Below, piece by piece: positions 52,624 to 63,767 of a stretch of DNA of 64,000 nt. Within the stretch, counting starts at the first letter, position 1, and each line of letters begins with the position of its first letter. The stretch comes from Protonemura montana (Eukaryota; Arthropoda; Insecta; Plecoptera; Nemouridae). The notes under the pieces are model-generated. The model was not told the DNA's origin and made no database searches. It worked only from the letters and a program-made list of their open reading frames with translations. The position numbers and the translations under genes are program-made. The stretch spans positions 18,937,277 to 19,001,276 of the forward strand of contig OX387607.1 of assembly GCA_947568835.1 (NCBI GenBank). Reading direction: 5' to 3'.

Positions 52624-52926
52624 TCAGTTGTTCTTTAGCTTTCTCCAATCAAAAGCACCGGTCAACTGGAATGTAAAACTTATTTGAATTATGTTTATTG
52701 GACGTAGCCACCCAATAGTTTCCAGGGCAGACTGGAATCTGTTTTGTGTTCTGCTTTCAACTTTTGATTTTGATTTCTTAACTCCAAAATAACATATGGT
52801 ATACAAAATTGATGTAAGTACATGTTGTAGGAGATTCGCGATCCACCAATAAGATATTGTATTTATACAATGTTTGTTAGCAAGAAAATGTAAAAGCATA
52901 GATAATAAGAATAATAGAACCCACAC
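52624..52926 (-). other. Hydrophobic open frame, probably not a gene
   Basis: A 100-codon frame with a hydrophobic N-terminal 30 residues (LLFLLSMLLHFLANKH). No homology recognised; AT-rich composition favours such frames by chance. Its right side contains a diverged copy (52958-53015) of the inverted-repeat block at 35.75 kb. Confidence 0.15.
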
Positions 52927-53384
52927 AGTGCTTAAATTCGGACAAGAACCTGCGCACCAGTTTTTAAAAAAAAACTCTTTTCACCTGGGTCTTTGAATGC
53001 TAAGCAAAGAACACTAATTTTCCCAACGATTACCAACAGTAATTGTTAGGGTAATTTATATAAGTGAAAGTAATTGTTTATATTTTTGTGGTTTTTTTTT
53101 TTTGTAATCAGAGAAATGCCAGGATTTCTTTCACCCTTGATGCCATAAGTTGCTTAACTGAGGAAATTTGTATTTCAATAAGCATTCAAAAAAACTTGTT
53201 GCTGACTTTGTTGCTGCCTGTGATAATGAAATGTTCTTGCCATGACGTACAATAAAAACAAACATATGCTTACACAGTTCTTCCAAAAAAACGCATACCC
53301 CTCATAAAAGTTCCTAGCCGCTTCCAAAACGGAGATACCATTGAGCCAAGCTGCTCTGATGTCAATGGGTAAATGGGTCAAGGT

Positions 53385-54740
53385 GCTACTTTCTAGAGAA
53401 CAAAAATCGGAGTGAGCACGATTCGAATCCGGTCTCGTGCGGTTAGCTTCGGAGAGAAGCGACTTTACCAATCAGGCACCGAGGCCAGATTTCTAATGAT
53501 GGGAAATAAGAGAGACATGAATTGCAGGAGACGACTTGTGTGTTATGAAAATAATACTTTGAGAGTTTCGATGGATGAACGTGTGATGCAACATTTGCAG
53601 CATTCAATAAATGCCAGTCGCCACTGAATGAAGAACAAAGAGTGAACCAGTCTGGAATCGAACTCGGTCAGGTTTCACTGCTCATGCCGAGAAATGACCT
53701 GATTATTCTGTCACTGAGACCATGTATTATGCTAGGTACATGTACTCGAATAGCAGCTGGCGAAAATCGCTGAATTCATGGAGAAGATATGAAAGTGTTC
53801 TCTGTGACGTTTGATACACATCCAGAACTTTTAAACTCACAAGAATTGAAGACATGTGCCTGCTTCTAACCAGCGACTCACTGCATCCTGACGGAGGCGC
53901 CGGGAAGTGAACTGCGTTGATATCCCATGCATTGATATCCCCGACCATCCCATTGTGCTATGAAGACGCATGGCAACGAGTAGATTTATTATCAGACAAA
54001 TGATGCAATCTGTCATTTGGAACTAATCCCTATTTGCTACTTTCTGAAGAACAAAAAAACGGATGCGCCAGGAGTGGAACCCGGTACCGAGAGTTTATGT
54101 TAGATAGTCAACGACATTTCCATTAAGACACCGAGACAGGATGCAAATTGTTGGAAAATATCTGAAACATGAATAACAGAAGTCGACTACAGTCTAATGA
54201 AAATAATAATAATAAATTAAGTGGGATTTTCGATTGATGAACGCGTGATGCAAAACTTTGATCATACAAATAATGTCAGTCGCCACTTGATAAAGAACAA
54301 AAAGTGGGCCGGGCAGGATCCGAACTCGGGCAATCTTGATAGCATTTACCGCGAGACGTCCTTCCCATTCAGCCACTGGCACATATGATAAGTATTTGGG
54401 AATTAACATGTACTTGAATAGCAGCAAGCAGACATCTAGGTTCACCATGGATACGAGATGAAAGTTAGCTCTGCAACATTGTCTGCTGTTTTTAACACGC
54501 AAGGATTGTTAACCTGCTTCGTAAAAGCAGACCGGGCTTCGAACCAGCGACCCTCTGCAGCCTGGCGCTGGACACGAGAGCGATCTTCACTCGCCGCCAA
54601 ACAGACGCCATGCAGGATGGCGAGATTTTCATGATAATACTCTAACAATCTTGGTAGGTGATTGTTTCTGAGTTAAAAATAGTGTACCAAGCGGGATACG
54701 AACCCGGCCCCGTTCCTCCTACGTTCCATTTTCTTGTACT
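53385..54740 (-). repeat. Tandem array of tRNA-like modules, unit about 650 bp
   Basis: Two diverged units (53385-54036 and 54037 to about 54670) plus the start of a third share blocks such as GCTACTTTCT-GAACAAAAA, GATGAACGYGTGATGCAA, CCAGTCGCCACT and ACTTGAATAGCAGC in the same order. Each unit holds about three minus-strand stretches with tRNA-like B boxes: GGATTCGAATC (53415), GAGTTCGATTCC (53650), GGGTTCCACTCC (54085), GAGTTCGGATCC (54315), GGTTCGAAGCCC (54545) and GGGTTCGTATCC (54695). None folds as a clean tRNA. Confidence 0.6.
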
Positions 54741-54913
54741 ATTCGCAGGAAGTAAATAAATCACATCTAGCAGTGAATCCTGATGGGTAGACCACCCATC
54801 GTACACGTGTGCACTAATGTTTTGTCTACAACCCAGGCGTCAAGGAGCTCGGTTAATTCTCAAAACAAAATCAAGAAAAACGTGGTAAGTTTCCATCGCA
54901 GGTAAAAATGGGA

Positions 54914-54932
54914 GGGGGGGGGGGGGGGGGGG
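54914..54932 (+). repeat. Poly-G tract
   Basis: A run of 19 G follows GGGA. The tract could form a G-quadruplex; its exact length is likely to vary or be misassembled. Confidence 0.8.
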
Positions 54933-55310
54933 TTCATTCGACTCCCCTTCAAATTCTACCCCTGTTGACATCCCTCTCGGGTCAAAATGTGTCACTTGAA
55001 TTTCCAGTCCAAAAATATTGAAAAAATCAATGGACCCCACGTTTTTTTCTTGATTTTTGAAGATTCGTCCATACTGTGGTCTAACGGGTTGTTTGCACCC
55101 CCAAACACGATGGGCTATTTAGATCTTGCGTGAACATCATACTTTAGCCGCTATATTGATTTTAAACATTAGCACTGAAATAAGTCCCTTAATATTAATC
55201 GGAGACAACAGCAGGGGTGTGCATTCAACTCCCCTTGAAATTCTACTCCTGTTGACACCCCTTGCGAGTCAAAATTTTTCATTTGAATTTCCATTCCAAA
55301 AGTATTAAAC
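54933..55310 (+). repeat. Two copies of a 95-bp direct repeat
   Basis: The block ATTCRACTCCCCTT...GTTGACAYCCCT...TTTGAATTTCC occurs at 54935-55020 and 55218-55305. The copies are similar but not identical, and no element boundary was found. Confidence 0.7.
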
Positions 55311-55341
55311 GCGACGCGGACGTGAACGCCCAAAATAACCA

Positions 55342-55563
55342 GTGGCTAGAACCATCATTGCCGACGCCTTCCGTCAACAACACCGGTGGGAGGTTCACGA
55401 GGAAATCCCTTGCATCGCGGAGGATGGCTCTACCCGCCGTGTGGATATTGTAGCCATTCGCAAGGACAAGAAGAAAGCATTAATCCTCGACCCGACCATT
55501 CGCTTCGAGCGAGGTGCAAAGCACCAAGTCGACAATGAGAAAAAGAAGATCTACCAGCCCTGA
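55342..55563 (+). pseudogene. Retroelement C-terminal nuclease-like fragment
   Basis: The frame reads MARTIIADAFRQQHRWEVHE, CIAEDGSTRRVDIVAIRKDK, ALILDPTIRFERGAKHQVDN and EKKKIYQP, then stops. I know this R-x-D-I-x-A...D-P-T-x-R-F-E...V-D-x-E-K-K-x-I-Y pattern from C-termini of arthropod LINE-type proteins; it may be a PD-(D/E)xK-like nuclease fold. The 5' side has no RT. Confidence 0.5.
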
Positions 55564-55939
55564 ATCACCGACATGTCCGCTGGTCGGTGCTCTGGCAGGA
55601 ATACCATCCTACTTCACTGACTTCACCAAGCGAATCATCATCTCGCTCTCAATCCTAGACTCTTTAGTTCCCTGCTGTTCTTATGCCTCAAATTTGCATC
55701 TTGCACAACCATATAAATAACAATCTATGGTTGTTGTACAATGCTATTTGCCAATGAGTAAGAAAGTGTAGAATAAGTCTTAAATATATTTTTTATCGTT
55801 ACTCTTATCTCACAGCGAATATCTTGAATCTATGTCACTTTAATCTGACAATACCACTGCACAACTTTGGCAACACCATAACCAAACCAAATTACTATTG
55901 CTGCTTTTATGAGATTTTTATTATTTTTGTGGTGTTTAA

Positions 55940-56335
55940 CGACGCACTGTTTTGACAACTGGCCCTGCGGCACTGGTCTAATGGCGTCGGTGAATGAGAG
56001 GATGATGATGATGATGAACCTAACCTAGCCTAGAAGGGAGGAGGGGAAACCCGGTGCCGGCACGTAGCCGAAGACCAAGGGGACCACCGGCTTAACGTCC
56101 CTTCCGAAGGACGGTTCAACGCGAACAACAGGATTCCTCCACAAATCCATGCTGTCGAGAGGTTGATAAGCAAGGCGAGTAAAGTTGCTGTACTAACTTT
56201 CATCCCTCCAACCTCTCTCCCGAACAGAACTGGTCATGTGTATGATGGTCACCCATCCAATACCTGACCCAACGCAGTAATGCTTAACTTCGGTTTGGTT
56301 TGGCTGAAACCAGCCGCAACATTGTCCTAGCTACT
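55940..56335 (-). mobile_element. 5S rRNA-derived (SINE3-type) SINE
   Basis: Read on the minus strand, the head (56335-56240) contains CCGAAGTTAAGCA, GCGTTGGGTCAGG and TATTGGATGGGTGACC, the internal promoter region of 5S rRNA. The body has AGGGACGTTAAGCCGGTGG and GTGCCGGCACCGGGTTTCCC. The tail has a (CAT)n run, the CACCGACGCCATTAG block and GTTTTGACAA. A second tail copy lies at 52155-52245. Confidence 0.75.
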
Positions 56336-56344
56336 CGCCTGGTA

Positions 56345-57655
56345 TTGTATTGTATTTTTTGTATTTATTTTTTATTCCATGATTGATCATAATTTAACAT
56401 AATATAAGGAAAGTCACATTGTAAAATAATAAAACTAAAATATGTACATGGTTACTTATGCAGTTAGTTCAATAAAATATAAAAATAAAAATAAAAATAT
56501 AGGGGGATACACTTCATATCCCTCATTGTCAAGTATACATATTTATAAAATACAATAGTTTTACTACTTGCTATTGTGGTTAAAATATTGGTTAAGAGAG
56601 TAAAAACAATTGTCCGTTAAAAATTGTTTAAAAGTAGCCTTAAAAGCTTCACCACTTTTTTTTTAATAGCGCTAGGAATTTTATTATAAAATCTTGAGCC
56701 CATGATTAGCGGTCCTCGAGACCATTTATCACTTTTATACAATTCAATTCGGATATCTTTTTTGTTTCTTACATCATAGTCATGGACTTTGTCAGTAGTT
56801 TGTAAAATGGCGCGACTTTCGATTAAAAAAACAACAGTACAGTAAATATACAGACATGGCAAGGTTAAAATGTTCAGTTTGATAAAATATTTATTACACG
56901 AGTCCTTGTAAAAGATTTCAGCACATGGATCCTTGCTGGCCCGAACCATTGACCTGATTGTTTTTTTTTGTAGTACAAAAAGTCTCTTTGTATAGGGTGA
57001 CCAACCCCAAAGAATTATACCATATCTTAAAATGGACTCTATATGTGAAAAGTAAACCATTTTCACTAGGCTCGGAGATAAAACTTTCATTAATCTTGAT
57101 ATTAGGAATGTTCCGGAGGAAATCTTACTACAGAGCGAGTCAATATGTGACTTCCAGCTTAATTTGTTGTCAACAAAAAGTCCTAGAAATTTCGTTTTCT
57201 CTTGTACCACCACGCTTTTAGCATTCAACCAGATTAAGGGATTGCTTCCAATTTCTCCGCCTTGCTGGAATGCCATGAAGTTAGTTTTGTTTTGGTTTAG
57301 TAAAAGATAATTTGATTGGCACCATTCATTTAGTTGCGATATTGCCAGGTTTGTATCTTGTGTGAGTCTATCCGAGCTCTCTGATATAATCAAGTGAGTT
57401 GTATCGTCGGCAAAGAGTGTTAACGCACCCCTAGTTACCTTGGTTGGTAAATCGTTAGTAAATAAAATGAAAAGTAGTGGAGCGATGACCGAGCCTTGGG
57501 GTAAGCCCACATTTGATGTTAATTCCTGAGATCTGTATTCCACACCCCGGCATTTAATGCTCACTACCTGTTTACGATTTTCGAGGTAAGAGCGTATCAG
57601 TTTGTTTGCTACGCCAGTTATTGTAGTATATTGTACGCCAGGTATATTGTAGTGA
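56345..57655 (-). mobile_element. 5'-truncated LINE with long RT frame
   Basis: The minus-strand frame 57564-56617 encodes RT blocks from SNVGLPQGSVIAPLLFILFT, then LTLFADDTTHLII (catalytic FADD), QNKTNFMAFQQGG, KTKFLGLFVDNKLSWKSHID and the C-terminal KWSRGPLIMGSRFYNKIPSA. The frame is open for over 300 codons, so the insertion is fairly recent. The tail is (AATAC)n at 56340-56357, as in the LINE at 35.25 kb. The 5' end (about 57655) abuts coding sequence of the CRAL-TRIO gene. Confidence 0.85.
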
Positions 57656-60037
57656 TTTTCTTGGATAACGACGGAGTAATCTGCATCAGATGCTGTATGG
57701 TAGCTCCCTGAAAGTCCATCACGCTGACGTCACCGGATATGATGTAATCATCATCTTCCATCAGCTGTCTGTCAGTCAGCATGAAACTGACTTTCAGCAT
57801 GTCCTCCATTTTGTATCGGCCCGGAGCTCCGAGCATGCGCGCTACCACCAAGCGTCGACCTTTGCCGTCCAACGTCGGCAAGGGCAGGTGGCGTCTAAAG
57901 AAATCCCAGCATTGAGTTCATGTGTTTGTGTTACTAAAATGAGACTTACCCGAAGAGGACGTTACCATCCTACATTTGCGCCCAAATGACGTCCTTAACA
58001 AGGCACTTTCCGGAGGACAGAGGAGAGGAAATGGTTATTCACGGAAAGATTGTGCGCGTGGGTTACCTCGGTCAACCTAAATTTCCCTGCTAGTACCATT
58101 GTTTCTTCCTGAAATTGAATTGTTAAAAAGATCGATCAACTGCCGTTGCTTACCTCTGCTCCCACGAGAAGTTGGGGGTAGGAATTCCAAGGCAATTCCG
58201 CCGACATCGTTTGACCAAAACATTTGCCCGAAACAACGGGATCGGAAGGAATTCTGTTCAACGAAGTTTGTACAAACAAAATGGTGTATCGTCTGCACTC
58301 TGACTAATTCTGACAAGACAAAATTCAAATAAAAGGCATTTCGAAAATAATTGAGTGGGTGGACGGCGCCCACCCTGAAATTAACCACTGCAGTTGCAGC
58401 GTTGTCGGATCTTACCCCAGGCTGAGGAGGTCCTGTATCTCCGGCAACATCGGGTCACGGTTAGCAAAGATCTCTGGCAACAAGGTCCTCATGGTGTAGT
58501 ACATGTCAAGCTTCCCCTTGGTTCGCTCCAGACTAAACTTGCATCCGCGGAGAAACGTCAGCAACCACTGGTCATCTGCAAGGTAAGAATTCGTTGCTAG
58601 GAGGATCACAAACCAACCTTGAATCTGCTACGTGGGCTTCATGGCTAAAATTTAACATAGACAGGCTCCCGGCGAGGACCCAAACCAAGACTAGTCCACC
58701 CCGTCGCTATCAAGGTCTGCTATACCTGACAGGCTCCCAGTGAGACCCAGACCAAGACTAGCCCACCCCGTCGCTGTCAAGGTCTGCTATACCGGACAGG
58801 CTCCCAGTGAGACCCAGACCAAGACTAGCCCACCCCGTCGCTGCCAAGTTCTGCTATACCTGACAGGCTCCCAGTGAGACCCAGACCAAGACTAGCCCAC
58901 CCCGTCAATGTCAAGGTCTGCTATACCTGACAGGCTCCCGGTGAGACCCACACCAAGACTAGCCCACCCCGTCGCTGTCAAGGTCTGCTATACCTGACAG
59001 GCTCCCGGCGAGGACCCAAACCAAGACTAGCTCACCCCGTCGCTGTCAAGGTCTGCTATACCTGACAGGCTCCCAGTGAGACCCAGACACCGTCGCTGTC
59101 AAGGTCTGCTATACCTGACAGGCTCCCAGTGAGACCCAGACCAAGACTAGCCCACCCCGTCGCTGTCAAGGTCTGCTATATTTGACAGGCTCCCAGTGAG
59201 ACCCAGACCAAGACTAGCCCACCCCGTCGCTGTCAAGGTCTGCTATACCTGACAGGCTCCCAGTGAGACCCAGACCAAGACTAGCCCACCCCGTCGCTGT
59301 CAAGGTCTGCTATACCTGACAGGCTCCCAGTGAGACCCAGACCAAGACTAGCCCACCCCGTCGCTGTCAAGGTCTGCTATACCTGACAGGCTCCTGGTGA
59401 GACCCAGACCAAGACTAGCCCACCCCGTTGCTGTCAAGGTCTGCTATACCTGACAGGCTCCCAGTGAGACCCAGACCAAGACTAGCCCACCCCGTCGCTG
59501 TCAAGGTCTGCTATACCTGACATACTCCCAGTGAGACCCAGACCAAGACTAGCCCACCCCGTCGCTGTCAAGGTCTGCTATACCTGGCAGGCTTCTAGTG
59601 AGACCCAGACCAAGACTAGCCCACCCCGTCGCTGTCAAGGTCTGCTATACCTGACAGGCTTCTAGTGAGATCCAGACCAAGACTAGCCCACACCGTCGCT
59701 GTCAAGGTCTGCTATACCTGACAGGCTCCCAGTGAGACCCAGACCAAGACTAGCCCACCCCGTTGCTGTCAAGGTCTGCTATACCTGACAGGCTTCCAGT
59801 GAAGACCCAGACCACTCCAGTACCCAGGACCCACTTCAATAGACCTGAGTACGCTTCAACTTTAACCCTCTTAAGCTTCCGCCACCTACCTGTCCTGGCA
59901 TGAAGATGAGGCTGCTTCTTGAGCCACTGTTTAATGTGGTCGATGTCCTGTGCTGTGCGCGTCGGGTCTTCTCCAAGCTCAGTCTTGGCTACCTTCTGTA
60001 GCCTGGCGGACAGCGGTCGAACCTTCAACGAGCTCAT
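57656..60037 (-). CDS. CRAL-TRIO protein (alpha-tocopherol transfer protein/clavesin-like), partial
   Basis: The protein would bind a small lipid in the cytosol or at membranes. Exon 1 (60037-59890) gives [40 protein letters not shown]. Exon 2 (58575-58416) gives [35 protein letters not shown]. Exon 3 (from 57894) gives [37 protein letters not shown] and [20 protein letters not shown]. Phases 1 and 2 match and all sites are canonical. This covers the CRAL-TRIO N-terminal helices and the start of the lipid-binding domain. Homology stops at about 57656 where the LINE begins. Normally another 100 or more residues follow, and none was found to the left, so the gene is partial or disrupted. Intron 1 holds the 67-bp minisatellite. 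Confidence 0.85.
58664..59815. repeat. 67-bp minisatellite in intron 1, about 17 copies
   Basis: The unit runs GACAGGCTCCCAGTGAGACC...CCACCCCGTCGCTGTCAAGG...TATACCT. Copies differ at a few positions; one (near 59075-59095) lacks 17 bp, and the first and last are degenerate. It is GC-rich compared with its AT-rich surroundings. Confidence 0.95.
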
Positions 60038-61630
60038 CGCTACTTCAAGGAGAAGACTTTCATGGTAACAACGAAGACGGCAAACTTGATTCTATGCCAA
60101 AACCACTGAAAAATCTTGCCTAGTCGGCTTTTAAGTGGGGTCTTACGGAAAAGTGTGGTTGTCTTCGGTTAGCTGGCATTTTAGGCTGGGGTTTATTTGG
60201 CCGTTAAGTTAACAGACCGTTAACATAGAACAAAATAATATTTTTATAAGATATGGACTACGTGTATACCACGCAAAATATGTGCATTATTCTATAGCTA
60301 AAATAATTCGCTTCTTTTGCGTGGCATATGCAACTAAAGCGCATTGCCTTCAAAAGTCGCTTGGTCACGCGAAGTGGAGGATTTGAATTCGCTTCACCGT
60401 CCACAGTGTAAAGCCGTTGAGAAAGCGTTTCAGCAGTGCGCGCGCACCTCACAACCACCGGCCTTCTTTTTTATAGCGTAAACACATTTTAGGTTATGTT
60501 GACAACGCTTCGTTCATCTCTTTATTTCCATCGCTGACACCGAATCAACAAAGCGAAGAAACGTATAAAATAAAATAAATGATTTGTTTTGGCAAATTTG
60601 TTTATTAAATCTAGTGTCAACTTCACTTGCGGTGTCAAAACAATTGGTCGGGTAAACCCTTGTTGACCAAACTGTCAGCTGTCTTTCCGTCGGCCATTTT
60701 CTGTCTGAGATGTCAACTATTTCTCATTCTGTTTAGAAATAATGTGCAATATACTGCGTGGTACACGTGGTCATTGTGAGGAAAATAACAACTTAACAGA
60801 CTGTTAGATTTTTCACGGATCACTGAGAAACCGGAAATTATAAATATTTAAATAAGAATGTTTGAAATTATTAAGGAGACTAAACTGTCTTATTGCTGAC
60901 CCTTGTTTTATTGAACGGACAACATTTAAACTTACCTGACAGATGTTTGACAGCCGAAACTTACCAATAAAAGCGGTCAGTAATTCTTGTTCTACTCAAG
61001 GGTCGAGATAATTGAATGTGTTTAAAAAAGCATGACATTGTGGATGTGATAATATGTGAGATAATCGAAGAGAAGATTCAAGTTGACTTACAATTGACAG
61101 CATTATCAACTTGCACGGAGATAAATTCGATATCAAGTTGTTGCATGTATCTAGTTTAGTTCCAGATTTATCCACCGAGTGGCACGCCTCACGCGCTATA
61201 TCTCATTGTTGGGTGCAGTGGGGGACAATAAATTTAAAACAAAATTTTTAAAATAATTCATAAAAAGTGAGTTGAACATAAAAACTTTCTGGTAATACTT
61301 GGTTAGTTGATATTGGATTGAGAAGCAAACTCTGCAGCTGGTTTGGACATACTTGCCACTGCGGAGGAAACAATTGTTTGCATTTACAGGCGATGAAGAT
61401 TTAGTTGTAACCTGTAAATACTTGTCAACGCTACTTTTTGAAGTCAGCAGGGAAATCTCCTTTATATTATTATTTAATTATTATCATTGTGTTCAAATAC
61501 GCATTCAAAATAAAATCTGACAGATTTTTTTTTTTGTAATCCGATCATAACTTTTCTATTTATATTTGTTTTAAGAATGACTAAAATATGAATTCTCGTG
61601 GCGGGATTAAAACGGGCTGTGATTAACTAC
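60038..61630. other. Upstream region of the CRAL-TRIO gene, no gene seen
   Basis: AT-rich sequence without a convincing coding segment. A minus-strand frame at 60258-60458 has no recognisable domain. Promoter elements for the gene would lie near 60040-60150, but no TATA box is evident. Confidence 0.5.
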
Positions 61631-61639
61631 ACGTAGTTC

Positions 61640-61700
61640 TGACGTCATTTTGTTGTATCCTTTGCGTTCGCTTCTGTTTTTTGACGTCATACTGACGTCA
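61640..61700. promoter_or_regulatory. Cluster of three perfect CRE palindromes
   Basis: TGACGTCA occurs at 61640-61647, 61682-61689 and 61693-61700. This 8-bp palindrome is the binding site of CREB/ATF-type bZIP factors. A TATAAAA-like stretch and an ATG (plus strand, 24-codon frame MATLVFVRDSNANILKQRYF) follow at about 61715-61795, so this could be a small promoter. Confidence 0.55.
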
Positions 61701-61799
61701 GATTTAACTAGACGTTATAAAAAATGGCGACCCTCGTTTTCGTACGAGATTCAAACGCAAACATTTTAAAACAGAGATATTTTATTCAAAATTGGATTT

Positions 61800-62500
61800 A
61801 GAAGAAAATAAAAAAATATGGGTTCATTATTTTCTCACAAAAAAAAAGAAAAACATAGTTTCAAATTTAAAGAGATTTCCCTATTGGTTAGTTATTGATG
61901 TTTCACCTCTTGCTTATTGAACTTTATTGAAACTGCGAACCTGACAAATAACATAACCTAAGGGCGTCAAAAAAATGCCGATTAAATTTTTAGGGAGGGA
62001 AAAATTTGCCAAACTACGACGCATCTTCCCTGTGATAACCAACTGATTATCAAAAGTGTCGTTAATCGTGGAAATCGAAACATTGTTTGTACCAAATATA
62101 GGCCTCGATTTAGCAAGGTTTTATGTATTATTCCTCTAAAAATTACCAAACAGGTTAATTTGGCCAAAAAAAAAACTGAAAATTCGGCATCTAATATTTG
62201 ACGATAACAGCGCTGATTCCATACAGGTTTGCTTACGTCATTGATTGCTTTTTCAGGACGAAAGAGCGTTAATTATGTTTGCTTCATCACGATGTTTAGC
62301 GTTATGTACAATAGATGACAATAATTTTGGATTATTTTAAGATGATTTAGAGATATGAGAAGATGTAAGAGATATTTTTAAATGTTTAGTTGCTTACCTC
62401 TAAAATAAATCTGGACTTTTTTTAAATTAAAAATTAAATGTTGTAAATATGTTAAGTTAAGAGAAAATAGCTTTCAAGTATTTTATTATAAGATCAATAA
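61800..62500. other. No gene seen
   Basis: AT-rich DNA with homopolymer runs; no repeat or coding signal recognised. Confidence 0.5.
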
Positions 62501-62517
62501 TATCCTATCAAAAATTT

Positions 62518-62600
62518 CTGACCAAACGGGGACTTGAACCCCACTTCAAGAGGATTTTAGTGCATTTGATGAGAATACACTACAATCCTATGAAAATATA
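62518..62600 (-). repeat. tRNA-like T arm on the minus strand, SINE fragment
   Basis: The minus strand reads GGGGTTCAAGTCCCCGTTTGG, a T arm plus acceptor end. It is preceded by ATTCTCATCAAATGCACTAA, a sequence also found just upstream of the tRNA-like unit at 15.93-15.97 kb. The 5' half of the tRNA-like unit is missing here. Confidence 0.6.
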
Positions 62601-62603
62601 GCA

Positions 62604-63767
62604 TCCAAGTAGCTCAATTGGTTAGAGCAACACCCGCGACAGGTGGAGATCAGGGTCCAAGTAGCTCAATTGGTTAGAGCAACACCCGTGACAGGTGGAG
62701 ATCGGGGTCCAAGTAGCTCAATTGGTTAGAGCAACACCCGTGACAGGTGGAGATCGGGGTCCAAGTAGCTCAATTGGTTAGAGCAACACCCGCGACAGGT
62801 GGAGATCGGAGTCCAAGTAGCTCAATTGGTTAGAGCAACACCTGCGACAGATGGAGATCGGGGTCCAAGTAGCTCAATTGGTTAGAGCAACACCCGCGAC
62901 AGGTGGAGATCGGGGTCTAAGTAGCTCAATTGGTTAGAGCAACACCCGCGACAGGTGGAGATCAGGGTCCAAGTAGCTCAATTGGTTAGAGCAACACCCG
63001 CGACAGGTGGAGATCGGGGTCCAAGTAGCTCAATTGGTTAGAGCAACACCCACGACAGGTGGAGATCAGGATCCAAGTAGCTCAATTGGTTAGAGCAACA
63101 CCCGCGACAGGTGGAGATCGGGGTTCAAGTAGCTCAATTGGTTAGAGCAACACCCGCGACAGGTGGAGATCGGGGTTTGAGTAGCTCAATTGGTTAGAGC
63201 AACACCCGCGACAGGTGGAGATCGGGGTCCAAGTAGCTCAATTGGTTAGAGCAACACCTGCGACAGGTGGATATCGGGGTCCAAGTAGATCAATTGGTTA
63301 GAGCAACACCCGTGACAGGTGGAGATCGGGGTCCAAGTAGCTCAATTGGTTAGAGCAACACCCGCGACAGGTGGAGATCGGAGTCCAAGTAGCTCAATTG
63401 GTTAGAGCAACACCTGCGACAGATGGAGATCGGGGTCCAAGTAGCTCAATTGGTTAGAGCAACACCCGTGACAGGTAGAGATCGGGGTCCAAGTAGCTCA
63501 ATTGGTTAGAGCAACACCCGCGACAGGTGGAGATCGGGGTCCAAGTAGCTCAATTGGTTAGAGCAACACCCGCGACAGGTGGAGATCGGGGTCCAAGTAG
63601 CTCAATTGGTTAGAGCAACACCCGCGACAGGTGGAGATCGGGGTCAAAGTAGCTCAATTGGTTAGAGCAACACCCGCGACAGGTGGAGATCGGGGTCCAA
63701 GTAGCTCAATTGGTTAGAGCAACACCCGCGACAGGTGGAGATCGGGGTTCAAGTTCCCGTTTAGGCA
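62604..63767 (+). repeat. Satellite of about 22 truncated tRNA-like units (52 bp)
   Basis: Each unit, CCAAGTAGCTCAATTGGTTA then GAGCAACACCCGCGACAGGT and GGAGATCGGGGT, is the 5' two thirds of a tRNA-like sequence with a perfect A box (TAGCTCAATTGG). Only the last unit (63695-63766) has the 3' part: T arm GGTTCAAGTTCCC and acceptor end. Units differ by a few transitions. Downstream is the CCCCGCGCATTGCAAGC block shared with 15.75 kb. Confidence 0.9.

Noticed and set aside
52624-52926. Small membrane protein
   Set aside because: One hydrophobic stretch in AT-rich DNA is expected by chance; no splice or homology support.
54914-54932. Regulatory G-quadruplex
   Set aside because: A simple G run could form one, but nothing nearby suggests a role, and run length is error-prone.
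58664-59815. Coding repeat of a larger protein
   Set aside because: A 67-bp unit shifts frame every copy and stops occur; the array lies in an intron with good flanking splice sites.
62604-63767. CRISPR array, because of regular direct repeats
   Set aside because: There are no unique spacers; the whole 52-bp unit repeats and carries tRNA-like boxes. The genome is eukaryotic.
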